Of a DNA stretch of 64,000 nucleotides, positions 9,280 to 17,648 are shown one piece after another. Made by a program: the position numbers and the translations under genes. Each line of letters begins with the position of its first letter. Position 1 is the first letter of the stretch. Source of the DNA: Paramoeba atlantica (lineage: Eukaryota; Discosea); assembly GCA_977017575.1 (NCBI GenBank), contig CDRNVI010000029.1:682001-746000 (forward strand), written 5' to 3'. The notes beneath the pieces were generated by a model that worked only from the letters and a program-made list of their open reading frames with translations, did no database searches and was not told where the DNA came from.

Positions 9280-11427
9280 ATGGAGTCTTTTTGCGGCGAC
9301 AAGGACGCACTGCAATCGTACCTTCATGAAGCGTTCGCTACTATCGAAGCGTGTTCCAAAGCAGCGGCTCAGCTTCCTCGTGGGGACGAGTTCGACTACG
9401 CGAGTGTCTTCGAAGAATTTTCCACCCCGATACAGCAAAGCACGGAGGCTCTTGTTCAAGTACTACGGTCTTTGTGGGGGTCGCACTTAGGAGAAAACAG
9501 TGAAGTTTTGCAGTCCATTCGAAGCACTCAAAACGCTGCAACACTCCAGTCGATCGTGCTGCAAGGATTGCGCACGATGCTAGAAAACGTAGATACCTGT
9601 CTCGATGAACTCTCGGGACAGAAAATGAAAGGCGGCGATCAAGAGGCTCTTCAGTTCGACAATAATCAGACTGCCTCGACGGTGCCAGAGACTAAGACAA
9701 CCCGCATCAAATTGGATCCACCTCCTGACAATAGCAATACCCCTTTTCGCCCTCTTTTATGGAACCCCGATGGGACCTACACCCGAGGCGACCCCGATAC
9801 TCACCCCTACGAGGACCTCATTCGAGACTGGGTTATCCCCCCTGGTCACCTCCTCAAAACCACCGAAACCCCTCCCGCCCCTTTAGCCACCACCCCTTGC
9901 CACTTCCTCACCACGGAACCCGAAATCACCCGCCTCGCCGCCACCCTCGCCTCCCTCCCCGCCTTCGCCGTGGACCTCGAGCATCACGCCCTCTACTCCT
10001 ACCAAGGCGTCACCTGCCTGATGCAAATCAGCACCCGCACCTCCGACTACCTCCTCGACACCCTCCTCACCCGCCCCTTCCTCCACCACCTCGCCCCCCT
10101 CTTCCTCTCCCCCACCATCACCAAAGTCTTCCACGGCGCCCGGGAGGACATCCAGTGGCTCCAGCGCGACTTTGGGCTCTACGTCTGCAACCTCTTCGAC
10201 ACCGGCCAAGCCCTCGCGGCGCTCCACTACCCCCAGAGCCTCTCCTACCTGCTGAAACACTTCTGCGACGTCGCCCCGGACAAGTCGTTTCAGCTCGCGG
10301 ACTGGAGGACCCGGCCGCTTACCCCGGCCATGGTCGCCTACGCCCGAGGGGACACCCACTACCTGCTGTACTGCCACGACAGGCTGCGGAACCTGTTGCT
10401 GGGGGAGGGGGGGGCCCCCGCGAGCAGTACCGTGGTGGTCGGCAACCTGTGCCGCCACGTGTGGGAGATGTCCCGCGGGTTGTGCCTGAGGCGGTACGAG
10501 AAGGGGGCGGGGGGGAGCCCGGTGGAGGGGGTGTGTGACGCCGTGCTGGGGAGGCACTACGGGGGGATGGGGTACCGGCAGGTCGCGGTGACCCGGGGGG
10601 TGTACCGGTGGCGGGAGGAGAGGGCGCGGGGGGAGGATGTGAGTCCCGGGGTGGTGCTGTCGAATGCGGCGGTGGTGCGGGTGGGGTATGGGGTGCCGCG
10701 GGAGGAGGGGGAGTTGGTGAGGTTGTGTGGGCCAGGGTACCGCGGGGGGGGAGAGAAAGGGGTGGAGGAGTTGTTGGAGGTGGTGAGGAGGGCGGCGGAG
10801 GAGGCGGTGGAGGGGGAGGTGCCGGGGGGTGGGGGGGTGGGGGAGGGAGCGGGGGTGGGGTATGGGGGTGGGACGCGACGTGGGGGGTTTGTTTTTGATC
10901 CGAGTCTGTCGAAGGTGCATGTGCCACGTTCAGGGACGTTGCCGAGTATTGAAGGTGTTCCTCCGTTGTTTGGTTTTGGAGAAGACGGAACAACGAAGGA
11001 AAGTCTCGTATCGAATTTAGCGAAAGGCTCTCCTGGTGAGGATAAAACATCTTGTAGCTCTTTGTTTGCCGCTTACGAGTATTTACAAAAGGTGCACGGA
11101 GAAGCAGAGCTAGTAAAACTTCAGGCACTGAGTTCTCAGTTGTCTTCAGTGGCGGCGAAATCCCGAACGCGTCGCCGTGTGCTGGAACGTCTGGCGAAGA
11201 AGAATACGGAGGAGCCAAAGGTTGAGATTTTGGTACCTAAACCTGAGGTCGAACTCAAGGACGAAATTGCAATCGAAATGCTTCCTGAAACCGAGGAAAA
11301 TAAAGAATCGGGGGATGTAGTGGCAGACACTGTTCCCCTTACTATGCGGGAGCGCTATGGAGCTCAAGTCGGGCCAGACGGTCGGCGCCCGAAACGGAAA
11401 GCTGCGACGTGGTATCAACAAGCATAG
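9280..11427 (+). CDS. RRP6: RRP6/EXOSC10-like 3'-5' exoribonuclease
   Basis: A nuclear exosome exonuclease of the DEDD-Y type that trims and degrades rRNA, snoRNA and other nuclear RNAs. The N-terminal 110 residues fit the PMC2NT region that binds the cofactor RRP47. The linker has RPLLWNPDGTY. The exonuclease domain spans about 225-375: FAVDLEHHALYSYQG carries the first Asp and Glu, FHGAREDIQWLQRDFG the second Asp block, and YARGDTHYLLY the final Asp and Tyr. An HRDC-like region follows (about 420-530). The tail is acidic and then basic (RRPKRKAATWYQQA). At 715 residues it is close to the yeast protein. The third codon position is C-rich at about 9840-10330 and strongly G-rich at about 10480-10880, where a Gly/Val/Glu-rich low-complexity stretch lies. 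Neighbours are unrelated in function. Confidence 0.9.
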   Translation: MESFCGDKDALQSYLHEAFATIEACSKAAAQLPRGDEFDYASVFEEFSTPIQQSTEALVQVLRSLWGSHLGENSEVLQSIRSTQNAATLQSIVLQGLRTMLENVDTCLDELSGQKMKGGDQEALQFDNNQTASTVPETKTTRIKLDPPPDNSNTPFRPLLWNPDGTYTRGDPDTHPYEDLIRDWVIPPGHLLKTTETPPAPLATTPCHFLTTEPEITRLAATLASLPAFAVDLEHHALYSYQGVTCLMQISTRTSDYLLDTLLTRPFLHHLAPLFLSPTITKVFHGAREDIQWLQRDFGLYVCNLFDTGQALAALHYPQSLSYLLKHFCDVAPDKSFQLADWRTRPLTPAMVAYARGDTHYLLYCHDRLRNLLLGEGGAPASSTVVVGNLCRHVWEMSRGLCLRRYEKGAGGSPVEGVCDAVLGRHYGGMGYRQVAVTRGVYRWREERARGEDVSPGVVLSNAAVVRVGYGVPREEGELVRLCGPGYRGGGEKGVEELLEVVRRAAEEAVEGEVPGGGGVGEGAGVGYGGGTRRGGFVFDPSLSKVHVPRSGTLPSIEGVPPLFGFGEDGTTKESLVSNLAKGSPGEDKTSCSSLFAAYEYLQKVHGEAELVKLQALSSQLSSVAAKSRTRRRVLERLAKKNTEEPKVEILVPKPEVELKDEIAIEMLPETEENKESGDVVADTVPLTMRERYGAQVGPDGRRPKRKAATWYQQA

Positions 11428-11758
11428 TGGAAAGGGTGTATGATTTCGAAGTGCCCCCTAGCTAGGAGACCTTCATTTGTCAAAGCAAAGGAGTTACACC
11501 AAGTCTTAACGCATTCGCATCCTTGTGTTGTATTATTCAATAAGATCTTCTCAAACCGAAATTTATCGTCTATCGTTAATGGCATGTTATAGAGAGGCTA
11601 ATGCTGAGAAGTCTACAATTTGTTTTCCAAAAGAGTGTAGAAAAATGGAAGCTATCCTATTCTCATGTTTTTACGGTGTACTGTCACGAGAAAATGTGTT
11701 GCACAGGATAGTTTAGCTTTTTTTAAATTTCAGTGTATTCGAAAATTATTATACTCGA
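11428..11758. other. Intergenic, nothing recognised
   Basis: Short spacer. A pyrimidine tract ending aaatttcag lies 26 nt before the next start codon (AG at 11732-11733), a possible splice acceptor for a leader. Confidence 0.4.
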
Positions 11759-12160
11759 ATGAGTGTCGCCGTGCCACGTAATTTTCGACTTCTTACGGAA
11801 CTTGAGAGCGGGGAAAAAGGTGGAGATGGCTATACATCATATGGGTTAAAGTCTCTTGAAGATACGATGTTGCATTATTGGTCAGGCACCATATTAGGAC
11901 CCGCAGGAACGCCTTTTGAAAATCGAATTTATTCGCTTGACATTTATTGTGACGATTCGTATCCTGATAAACCTCCCCAGATACGCTTTATTACCCCAAT
12001 TTCCCTTGCTTGTGTGGATAACAGAGGAAATGTGACGTCAAACTTCGCTTTGTTTAAAAAATGGAAGGAAGAATGGACTCTTTCGAAATGTTTATCGTCC
12101 CTCCGCTCTGAGATGCTAAGCACCAAGAACAGAAAACTAAGGCAGCCCCGGGAATCCTAG
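11759..12160 (+). CDS. MMS2: Ubiquitin-conjugating enzyme variant (UEV, MMS2/UEV1)
   Basis: A 133-residue UEV, a catalytically inactive E2-like protein. Partnered with UBC13 it builds Lys63-linked ubiquitin chains for DNA-damage tolerance and signalling. The sequence shows VPRNFRLLTELESGEKG at the start, HYWSGTILGPAGTPFENRIY in the middle, YPDKPPQIRFIT, then a stretch without the active-site Cys of true E2s, and finally LRSEMLSTKNRKLRQPRE, the UEV-typical end. Length is normal. The single-exon frame has a clear ATG and TAG. No UBC13 gene is seen in this window. Confidence 0.9.
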   Translation: MSVAVPRNFRLLTELESGEKGGDGYTSYGLKSLEDTMLHYWSGTILGPAGTPFENRIYSLDIYCDDSYPDKPPQIRFITPISLACVDNRGNVTSNFALFKKWKEEWTLSKCLSSLRSEMLSTKNRKLRQPRES

Positions 12161-12389
12161 CTCCGGTATCTCGGACAAGGAGTTGAGTCCTCTGTTATAG
12201 ACTACAATCAAATAGGCTATTCGATTTGGTCAATGTGACTCACTGTGACTTCGCTTTCCCTATTTTCTTCCACGTTTACAGTATAGTGTGTGCAGTGCTG
12301 TAGAGTAAAGTTTCCCCCAATTCATATCTTGGCCTTTCGTATGCTATGATCGACGCTTTTATTTGTGCGCCTATCTTCTAGTTTTGACA

Positions 12390-12907
12390 ATGGCAGGATT
12401 TGAAAATCTAGGAAAATTGAGACGCAAAACAAACGAAGTATGTTGGATTTATAGTTTAGAATTTAATTTTACCATTTTTTTCAGTTTCTCAGAATGAAAT
12501 CTTTTCTGCAACCTAGGAAGAGCACGCCGTCAGCTAACATGTTGTCATTTTGTGGTACGCGGCGTCATCCTTTAATCCACACGGCACCCTCGCTGGTTAC
12601 CTGTTCGCGATCAGTTTCAACCATCTCCACAACTTGCGCAGCTCTGAGCGAAGGCTTATATCAACATTTCGTGCTAGGATGGTATCCGTTTCCTCATGCT
12701 GGAGAGCTGTTGCTATCTCCATACGGCTCTTTAGCTTGGCTCGCGTTGGGATATAACTTAAGTGTCACAGGACCGCATCACATACAATACACCGTAGATA
12801 TGTTTATCCGAGATTACATTCAAGATCCCGTACTCTGTATTGTTCTTCGCTATCTACTTATACTCTCTATGATTGCTCTGATTCTTCAGATAGTCATTGA
12901 AGTGTAA
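12390..12907 (+). CDS. Small membrane protein, two exons (possible SDH anchor)
   Basis: Exon 1 is 12390-12437 (MAGFENLGKLRRKTNE). A 47-nt intron runs from gtatgttgg at 12438 to ttttttcag at 12484, and exon 2 is 12485-12907; the reading frame is kept across the join. The protein is about 156 residues. Its N-terminal half is basic and Ser-rich, like a mitochondrial presequence. The C-terminal half has about three hydrophobic segments (GSLAWLALGYNLSV, and ILRYLL-like LRYLLILSMIALILQIVI at the end) with GPHHIQYTVDMFIRDY between them. The His-then-Asp-Tyr spacing recalls the SDHC/SDHD membrane anchors of mitochondrial complex II, but this is only a loose likeness. An ag-ended pyrimidine tract lies 9 nt before the start codon. 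Confidence 0.6.
12438..12484 (+). other. Intron, 47 nt
   Basis: The intron begins gtatgt, ends in a T-rich tract and cag, and has phase 0. Without it the upstream ATG frame stops at once; with it the frame joins a 141-codon exon. It is the only convincing spliceosomal intron in the window. Confidence 0.6.
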
Positions 12908-13291
12908 TATTGTAAACCCTGGAGTATTTAAATTTGAGGACTCATGAGTAAACAGCGTACACAAACATCAAAAACTTTTTTTATCGAACCATTTTTCCCC
13001 AAACTTTGTTTTTACGAATATCAGCGTTTTTATAACAATTGTTCAGTATGCAACACACGGATATGTAGCCACCTACTACGCTCTTTCTCATCGCAAATAA
13101 ATCTCTAATATTACTAATTCATCACACTTCCTCATCCAAAAAATGTATCCTGTGTGTTTCCTCGAAGTATAGTAGTGTCACCTTTACCCCTGCTTGTTTC
13201 AGTCCACTAGACTCTCCCCCACACCCCCACCATCCACCTCACACCTTCTTCCTCCTCCTTATCTCTCCATCTCTTTCTTTCTCCTTCCCCC
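12908..13291. other. Intergenic with pyrimidine-rich leader
   Basis: AT-rich to about 13135. After a gcttgtttcag (AG at 13201-13202) comes an almost pure C/T tract of about 85 nt up to the start codon at 13292. This is probably the 5' leader of the proteasome gene. Confidence 0.45.
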
Positions 13292-14552
13292 ATGTCCACC
13301 TACGACCGTGCCCTCACCGTCTTCTCCCCCGATGGCCATCTCTTCCAAGTCGAGTACGCCCGGGAGGCCGTCCACAAAGGAGCCGCCGCACTCGGTCTCA
13401 CAACCCCATCCGCCGTAATCCTCGCCGTCGAGGTCCGAACCAACGCTTCAAGCTCGACAACTCCAAGCCCTACAAGTTCTAACGCTACAAATTCGAACGC
13501 TACAAATTCGAACACTACAACTTCAAGCTCTACAACTTCAAGCTCTACAACTTCAAGCTCTATAACTTCAAGCTCTACAAATTCAAGCTCTACAAGTTCG
13601 AGCTCTATAACTTCTAGCACTGCAACTTCCCATTCTACAAATTTGAACGCCACAACTTCAAACGCCACAACTTTAAACACTACCCCTTCAAACGCTACCC
13701 CTTCAAACGCCACAACTTCAAACGCCACCCACTCAACCTCCACAGCTTCCAGCTCCTCAACCCCCCCAACTTCGAAGTTGAACGCCTCACCTCTCACAAC
13801 TTCCCCTTCTTCTTCTTCCCCCTCTTCTTCTTCCCCTTCCTCTTCTTCCCCCTCCTCCCTATCCCTCCGCCTCCCCCGCCCCCTCCCCCCCAAGATCTCC
13901 CGGGTCAACGGCTCCACCTTCCTGGCCTTCGCCGGGCTGCTCGCCGACGCCCGCGCGCTCCTCGACCTCACCCGCCTCGAGGCCGCGACCTTCACGCTGG
14001 AGTACGGCGAGCCCCCGCCGGTGGGGCTGCTGGCACGGCGGGTCGCGGAGACCCAGCAGCGGTACACCCAGCGCGGGGGGAGACGCCCGTTCGGGGTGTC
14101 GACCCTGATCGCGGGGTGGGGGGAGGGGGAGGGGGAGGGGGGGGACAAGGGGGAAGGGGGGGATGCAACAACAACAGGGGGAAGAACCACAGGGGGTACA
14201 GCTACCCTCACCCCGCGGTTGTTTCGTACGGAACCTGCCGGGGGGGTGGGGGAGTGGCAGGCGTGTGCGATTGGTCACGGGGAGAAGGCGGTGATGGAGG
14301 TGTTGGAGGGGAGGTATCGGGGGGGGGATGACGGAGCGGGAGGGGGTGGAGCTCGCGGTGCGGGCGTTGTTGGAGGTGGTGGAGAGCTCGAGTGGGCGGA
14401 ATGTGGAGGTGCTGGTGATGGGAAAACCCGGGGAGGGGGAGGGGAAGGAGGTGGGGCGGTTTTTGGAGGCGGGGGAGTTGCAGAAGGTGGTGGAGGAGCA
14501 GGAGAGGGTGAGGGAGGCGGATAATGCGAAAAAGAAGAGGAGTATGGAGTGA
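13292..14552 (+). CDS. PSMA7: 20S proteasome alpha4 subunit with low-complexity insert and a frameshift
   Basis: The start STYDRALTVFSPDGHLFQVE followed by AREAVHKGAAALG is the alpha4 (PSMA7/PRE6) signature. FLAFAGLLADARALLDL, RYTQRGGRRPFGVSTLIAGW and LTPRLFRTEPAGGVGEW continue the fold, so the protein belongs to the outer ring of the 20S proteasome. Two oddities are visible. Between ILAVEV and KISRVNG there is an insert of about 145 residues made only of Ser, Thr, Asn, Ala and Pro, encoded by 15-bp tandem units (acttcaagctctaca). A second Gly/Thr-rich insert sits in a later loop. At a run of nine G (14319-14327) the frame must lose one base: after EKAVMEVLEGRYRGG the conserved end (MTEREGVELAVRALLEVVES, then READNAKKKRSME) is in the other frame and ends at 14552. 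A base-call error in the G run is as likely as a real break. Composition goes from C-rich to G-rich at about 14040. Confidence 0.8.
13438..13860 (+). repeat. 15-bp coding minisatellite inside the proteasome gene
   Basis: Degenerate tandem units of acttcaagctctaca and related acttcaaacgctaca words, all in the same frame, encode TSSST/TSNAT repeats. Near 13800-13855 the repeat becomes a cttcttcc/Ser-Pro tract. Confidence 0.8.
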
Positions 14553-14869
14553 GTTCAGTTTTCTGTTGTGCGAGATCAGGCTCGGGAGAAGAATGACAGG
14601 GGGGAGGAAAGGTTGAAGCGTCCTCGGACGTAATCATTTCGTGTTTTATTTTAATTGACAATTTTGTGCAAGTACGTGATGTAGGCGCATACTCGAAAAA
14701 CTTTAGCATTGGTAGTTTGCATTGAAAGATTTTCAATTGCTGAGTTATAGAAAACTACAAATCGATTCACAAGCGCTAATCGGAAGTATATCTTTTATTA
14801 AAAGACTTTCAACACTCGCTTCATATGATAAATCATTTCTTAGAAATTTCTTTACTTTTCGATCGTGAG
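14553..14869. other. Intergenic, nothing recognised
   Basis: AT-rich spacer of about 0.3 kb between the proteasome gene and the next start. No repeat or RNA gene seen. An in-frame ATG at 14825 could extend the next gene by 15 codons. Confidence 0.4.
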
Positions 14870-15805
14870 ATGGTAGCCAATGCCGAGAAGGACGCAGCGG
14901 CGGCAACACAAGTGGCTCTCTCCCTACGACTCCTCGATTTAAGTTATCCCTACAACCACCGCCCCTACATCGCCCGTCGAGGTGTCCTCGACACCTTGAC
15001 ACGTTTCCTTGAGCAGGAGAATGTAGAGGTTCGTATAAATGCCGCCAAAACATTACTTCTGCTTAGTGAACACCCGGAGAACCCCGAGCTTATGTGTCGT
15101 GAGTCTGGACTGCTACAGGCTCTGCGCGTGGCTTACGAGTCCGTGCAAGAGGACGGTGTGAATGCTCCTGTCGGGAATCACGACAACGAAATCCAAACAG
15201 CCGAAAATAAAACCCCTGAGGTTACCCTTCTACACAGCCTCTCCCAGGTGGTTCAGAACTTGGAAAATGCGCTGGAGGCGAAATTCGAATCCGAGGAATC
15301 GCCGTATATTGAACCGTGCAGCGCTATGGTCTCAAAAAGGCCCACCGCCCGTGTGTCGCAAAGTCAACTACAAGACACACGAAAGTTAGTGCTCGACATT
15401 CCGTCGCTTATGTCCAGCAGCACAGACACTCTGGCGGATCTGCTTGAGTCCGTCCGGGGGGTCATTTCCTTTACTATGAATTTGGACTCTCATGAAGTCA
15501 CGCTGCATTTAACCACTCCGACTCCGACATTGCTACGCTTACTGGAGGATCGGGGTCACTTAGCGGTAGTCCGATCGGACTTTTTCGTGAATGCCGGTCA
15601 AGGTGACACCCGTCGGGAATCTCTTCCTTCCTATTTACCCAGCAGGGGTCACTATGGTAGTAGCGGTAGGGACATGGGGAGTGTGGTACCGTACGGGGAC
15701 CACTCTTTGGCGGCGCGAAGAAGACGGCGGCGAAGACGACGGACAAGGGAGGCCGAGGAGCACTCCGGGGGCCTTTTGCAACGAATTGCATCTGTGTTTT
15801 GGTAA
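14870..15805 (+). CDS. ARMC1: ARMC1-like armadillo protein
   Basis: About 311 residues. The N-terminal half (about 10-90) has armadillo-type helices (YIARRGVLDTLTRFLEQE, then VRINAAKTLLLLSEHPENPE). The middle is acidic and polar. Around residue 195 comes LADLLESVRGVISFTMNLDS, HEVTLHL, which resembles the HMA-like ferredoxin-fold domain of animal ARMC1 (sequence of the type GVISFTF). The tail is a run of arginines, then GGLLQRIASVFW; ARMC1 also ends in an aromatic Tyr/Trp motif. Animal ARMC1 sits on mitochondria and affects their distribution, so a mitochondrial link is inferred. The start at MVANAEKD (14870) is preferred; the ATG at 14825 is possible. Confidence 0.6.
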   Translation: MVANAEKDAAAATQVALSLRLLDLSYPYNHRPYIARRGVLDTLTRFLEQENVEVRINAAKTLLLLSEHPENPELMCRESGLLQALRVAYESVQEDGVNAPVGNHDNEIQTAENKTPEVTLLHSLSQVVQNLENALEAKFESEESPYIEPCSAMVSKRPTARVSQSQLQDTRKLVLDIPSLMSSSTDTLADLLESVRGVISFTMNLDSHEVTLHLTTPTPTLLRLLEDRGHLAVVRSDFFVNAGQGDTRRESLPSYLPSRGHYGSSGRDMGSVVPYGDHSLAARRRRRRRRRTREAEEHSGGLLQRIASVFW

Positions 15806-16105
15806 TCAGACACAGCGACTGCGGTCAAAGAGTTAAGTAAAACGGGTATTTAGGCCCACTTTTTAGATAGTTCCTCTACGATAGCTTCATTAGATAGTTT
15901 ATTGTCCATTCCTTTTGTAAGTTACCTTTTTCTTGCAATATACGTAACATAAAGAGGTCAAAAACGTTTTCTCACATTCTTTTTATTTAAATATTTGACC
16001 TCCACACCTCTTCCTTCACCAAACGGTTTAGTCCAAACCATTTACATTTTTATCTCTCCTTTATTTCCTCCCCTAGACCTTTCTACCTCCTCCTCTCACC
16101 CTCCC

Positions 16106-17086
16106 ATGACCCCCCTCCTCCCCTATCTCCCCTCCCGGGACGCTCCCCTCCCTAACGGTCACCCCTACAAACGCCGCAAAGTTGATTCTTCCTCGACGAG
16201 CTCAACCTCTTCTTCGTCTTCTTCGTCTTCTTCGTCTTCTTCTGCTTCCCTCCCCCTCCGCGTCTACTCCCGTCGTGGTCGTCTCCGTGGCGCCCTCCTG
16301 GCCTCCGAGTACCAGCTCGCTCGATTCGTGCAGCGACTCCAAACCTCCCCGGAGATCTGGGAAAAGCGACACGGCGAGCCCTGCACCTGGCCCGGGGTGA
16401 ACTGCGACAGCGGACAGAAAGTCATCGCCGTTGATTGGTGCCATCAAACGCTTTCCGGTCCCCTCGCCTGGGGTAATCTCCCGGAAACTGTCACCGAGCT
16501 GCGTTTAGCGAGTAATCGGCTCACCGGGGAGATCCCGTGGGAGGAGCTCCCAAGGGGAATGGTCACGGTGAATCTCCATGATAATGAATTCACGGGGCCG
16601 GTGAAAACGGAGGAACTTCCCTCAACGTTGTGCTACCTGGTGTTGTACAATAACAGGTTTAGTGGGGAGTTTGCGCTGGCCTCTCTCCCCGCAGGGGTGG
16701 TTACGCTGAGTGTAGGACATAATGAGTTTCGCGGGGAGGTGGTGTTGGGAGCGCTTCCTCCCGCTTTGCAACATTTACGGCTGCATGACAACATGTTTAG
16801 CTCGGAAATCGATCTGTCGACGTTGCCTGACGCGCTTCGTACCCTGACACTGGACCATAATTTATTATGGGGTACACCGCAAATCGGAACTTTTCCACGA
16901 CGCCTTTCCCGGGTGGAGTTGCAACATAACCAATTCAGTGGAGATCTGAAGCTTCCAAACCTTTCTCCTGAGCTACGCCTGGATTTGTCTTTTAACTGCT
17001 TCGGGAATATCACGCCTACCCGAAACTCCTCGAATGTAATCGTGGGCAACCAAGAGAAGACGAGGAGTAAGATGGACTGTGCATGA
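16106..17086 (+). CDS. LRR protein, Trp/Cys-headed family
   Basis: A 326-residue member of the family seen also at 4130, 23034 and 47526. After a C-rich start (MTPLLPYLPSRDAPLPNG) come KRRKVDSS, a serine run of about 20, and the family head: EYQLARFVQRLQ, then CTWPGVNCDSG and VIAVDWCHQTLSGPL. Eight LRRs of 22-24 residues follow (LRLASNRLTGEIPWEELP, LVLYNNRFSGEFALASLP). It ends SFNCFGNITP and a short polar tail. KRRKVD could be a nuclear signal, and no signal peptide or membrane segment is seen. The first in-frame ATG is at 16106, directly after a C/T-rich leader that begins at a tttag (16031). Composition goes from C-rich to G-rich within the gene. Function unknown; LRRs usually bind protein partners. 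Confidence 0.8.
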   Translation: MTPLLPYLPSRDAPLPNGHPYKRRKVDSSSTSSTSSSSSSSSSSSSASLPLRVYSRRGRLRGALLASEYQLARFVQRLQTSPEIWEKRHGEPCTWPGVNCDSGQKVIAVDWCHQTLSGPLAWGNLPETVTELRLASNRLTGEIPWEELPRGMVTVNLHDNEFTGPVKTEELPSTLCYLVLYNNRFSGEFALASLPAGVVTLSVGHNEFRGEVVLGALPPALQHLRLHDNMFSSEIDLSTLPDALRTLTLDHNLLWGTPQIGTFPRRLSRVELQHNQFSGDLKLPNLSPELRLDLSFNCFGNITPTRNSSNVIVGNQEKTRSKMDCA

Positions 17087-17648
17087 CATCACACAAGTTT
17101 ACATGGAAGATAGTGTTCACTTTGGTGTTGGTACATTCACTCCCATTTTCTTACAAAGGGAAGTTTGAGTGGGCTTCTTGAACAATAATCAATGTTTGAT
17201 GCAAAACTCTTACCATTTACAGAACACTTTTAAAAGTAAGTAGACCTCACCTATTAAAAGAGCTATCCTCAGCAATATAGCAGCTATTGTATTACATTCT
17301 ATTTTCTTGGACCTTAAAGATACGTGCGCGCTAATTTCGTAAATGATGCAGTAGAGCCAAACCACATGTTCAAAATTTTTCTTCTTATGGACTACCCTTA
17401 CGTTCTATTAGAAATCCCTCGCATTCCATCTCCAAAGCAGGCAGTTGGCAGATAAGTACCGTACTAGGAAAAAGAGAGCGAATGCATGTAAAACATGTAC
17501 ATGTATGTATGTACATGTACATGTATGTATGTTTTAGGTTTACGTTTTCAACAACGTACAGGGTATCTAGCGTTTTCAACAACGTACAGGGTATATCGTT
17601 TCTTCTTGCTTTATTTACTTTGCTATTCTGCCAATACTTCACTGACCT
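17087..17648. repeat. Intergenic with simple repeats
   Basis: A gtacatgtatgt cluster at 17485-17530 is followed by an exact tandem duplication of cgttttcaacaacgtacagg (with gtat after it) at about 17547-17602. Nothing coding is recognised. Confidence 0.5.

Noticed and set aside
9883-10920. Long minus-strand ORF opposite RRP6
   Set aside because: Pro/His/Arg-rich shadow made by the C-rich then G-rich coding strand of RRP6; no domain, and RRP6 is certain.
13300-14211. Minus-strand ORF opposite the proteasome gene
   Set aside because: Repeats of VVELEVVELE are the reverse reading of the coding minisatellite.
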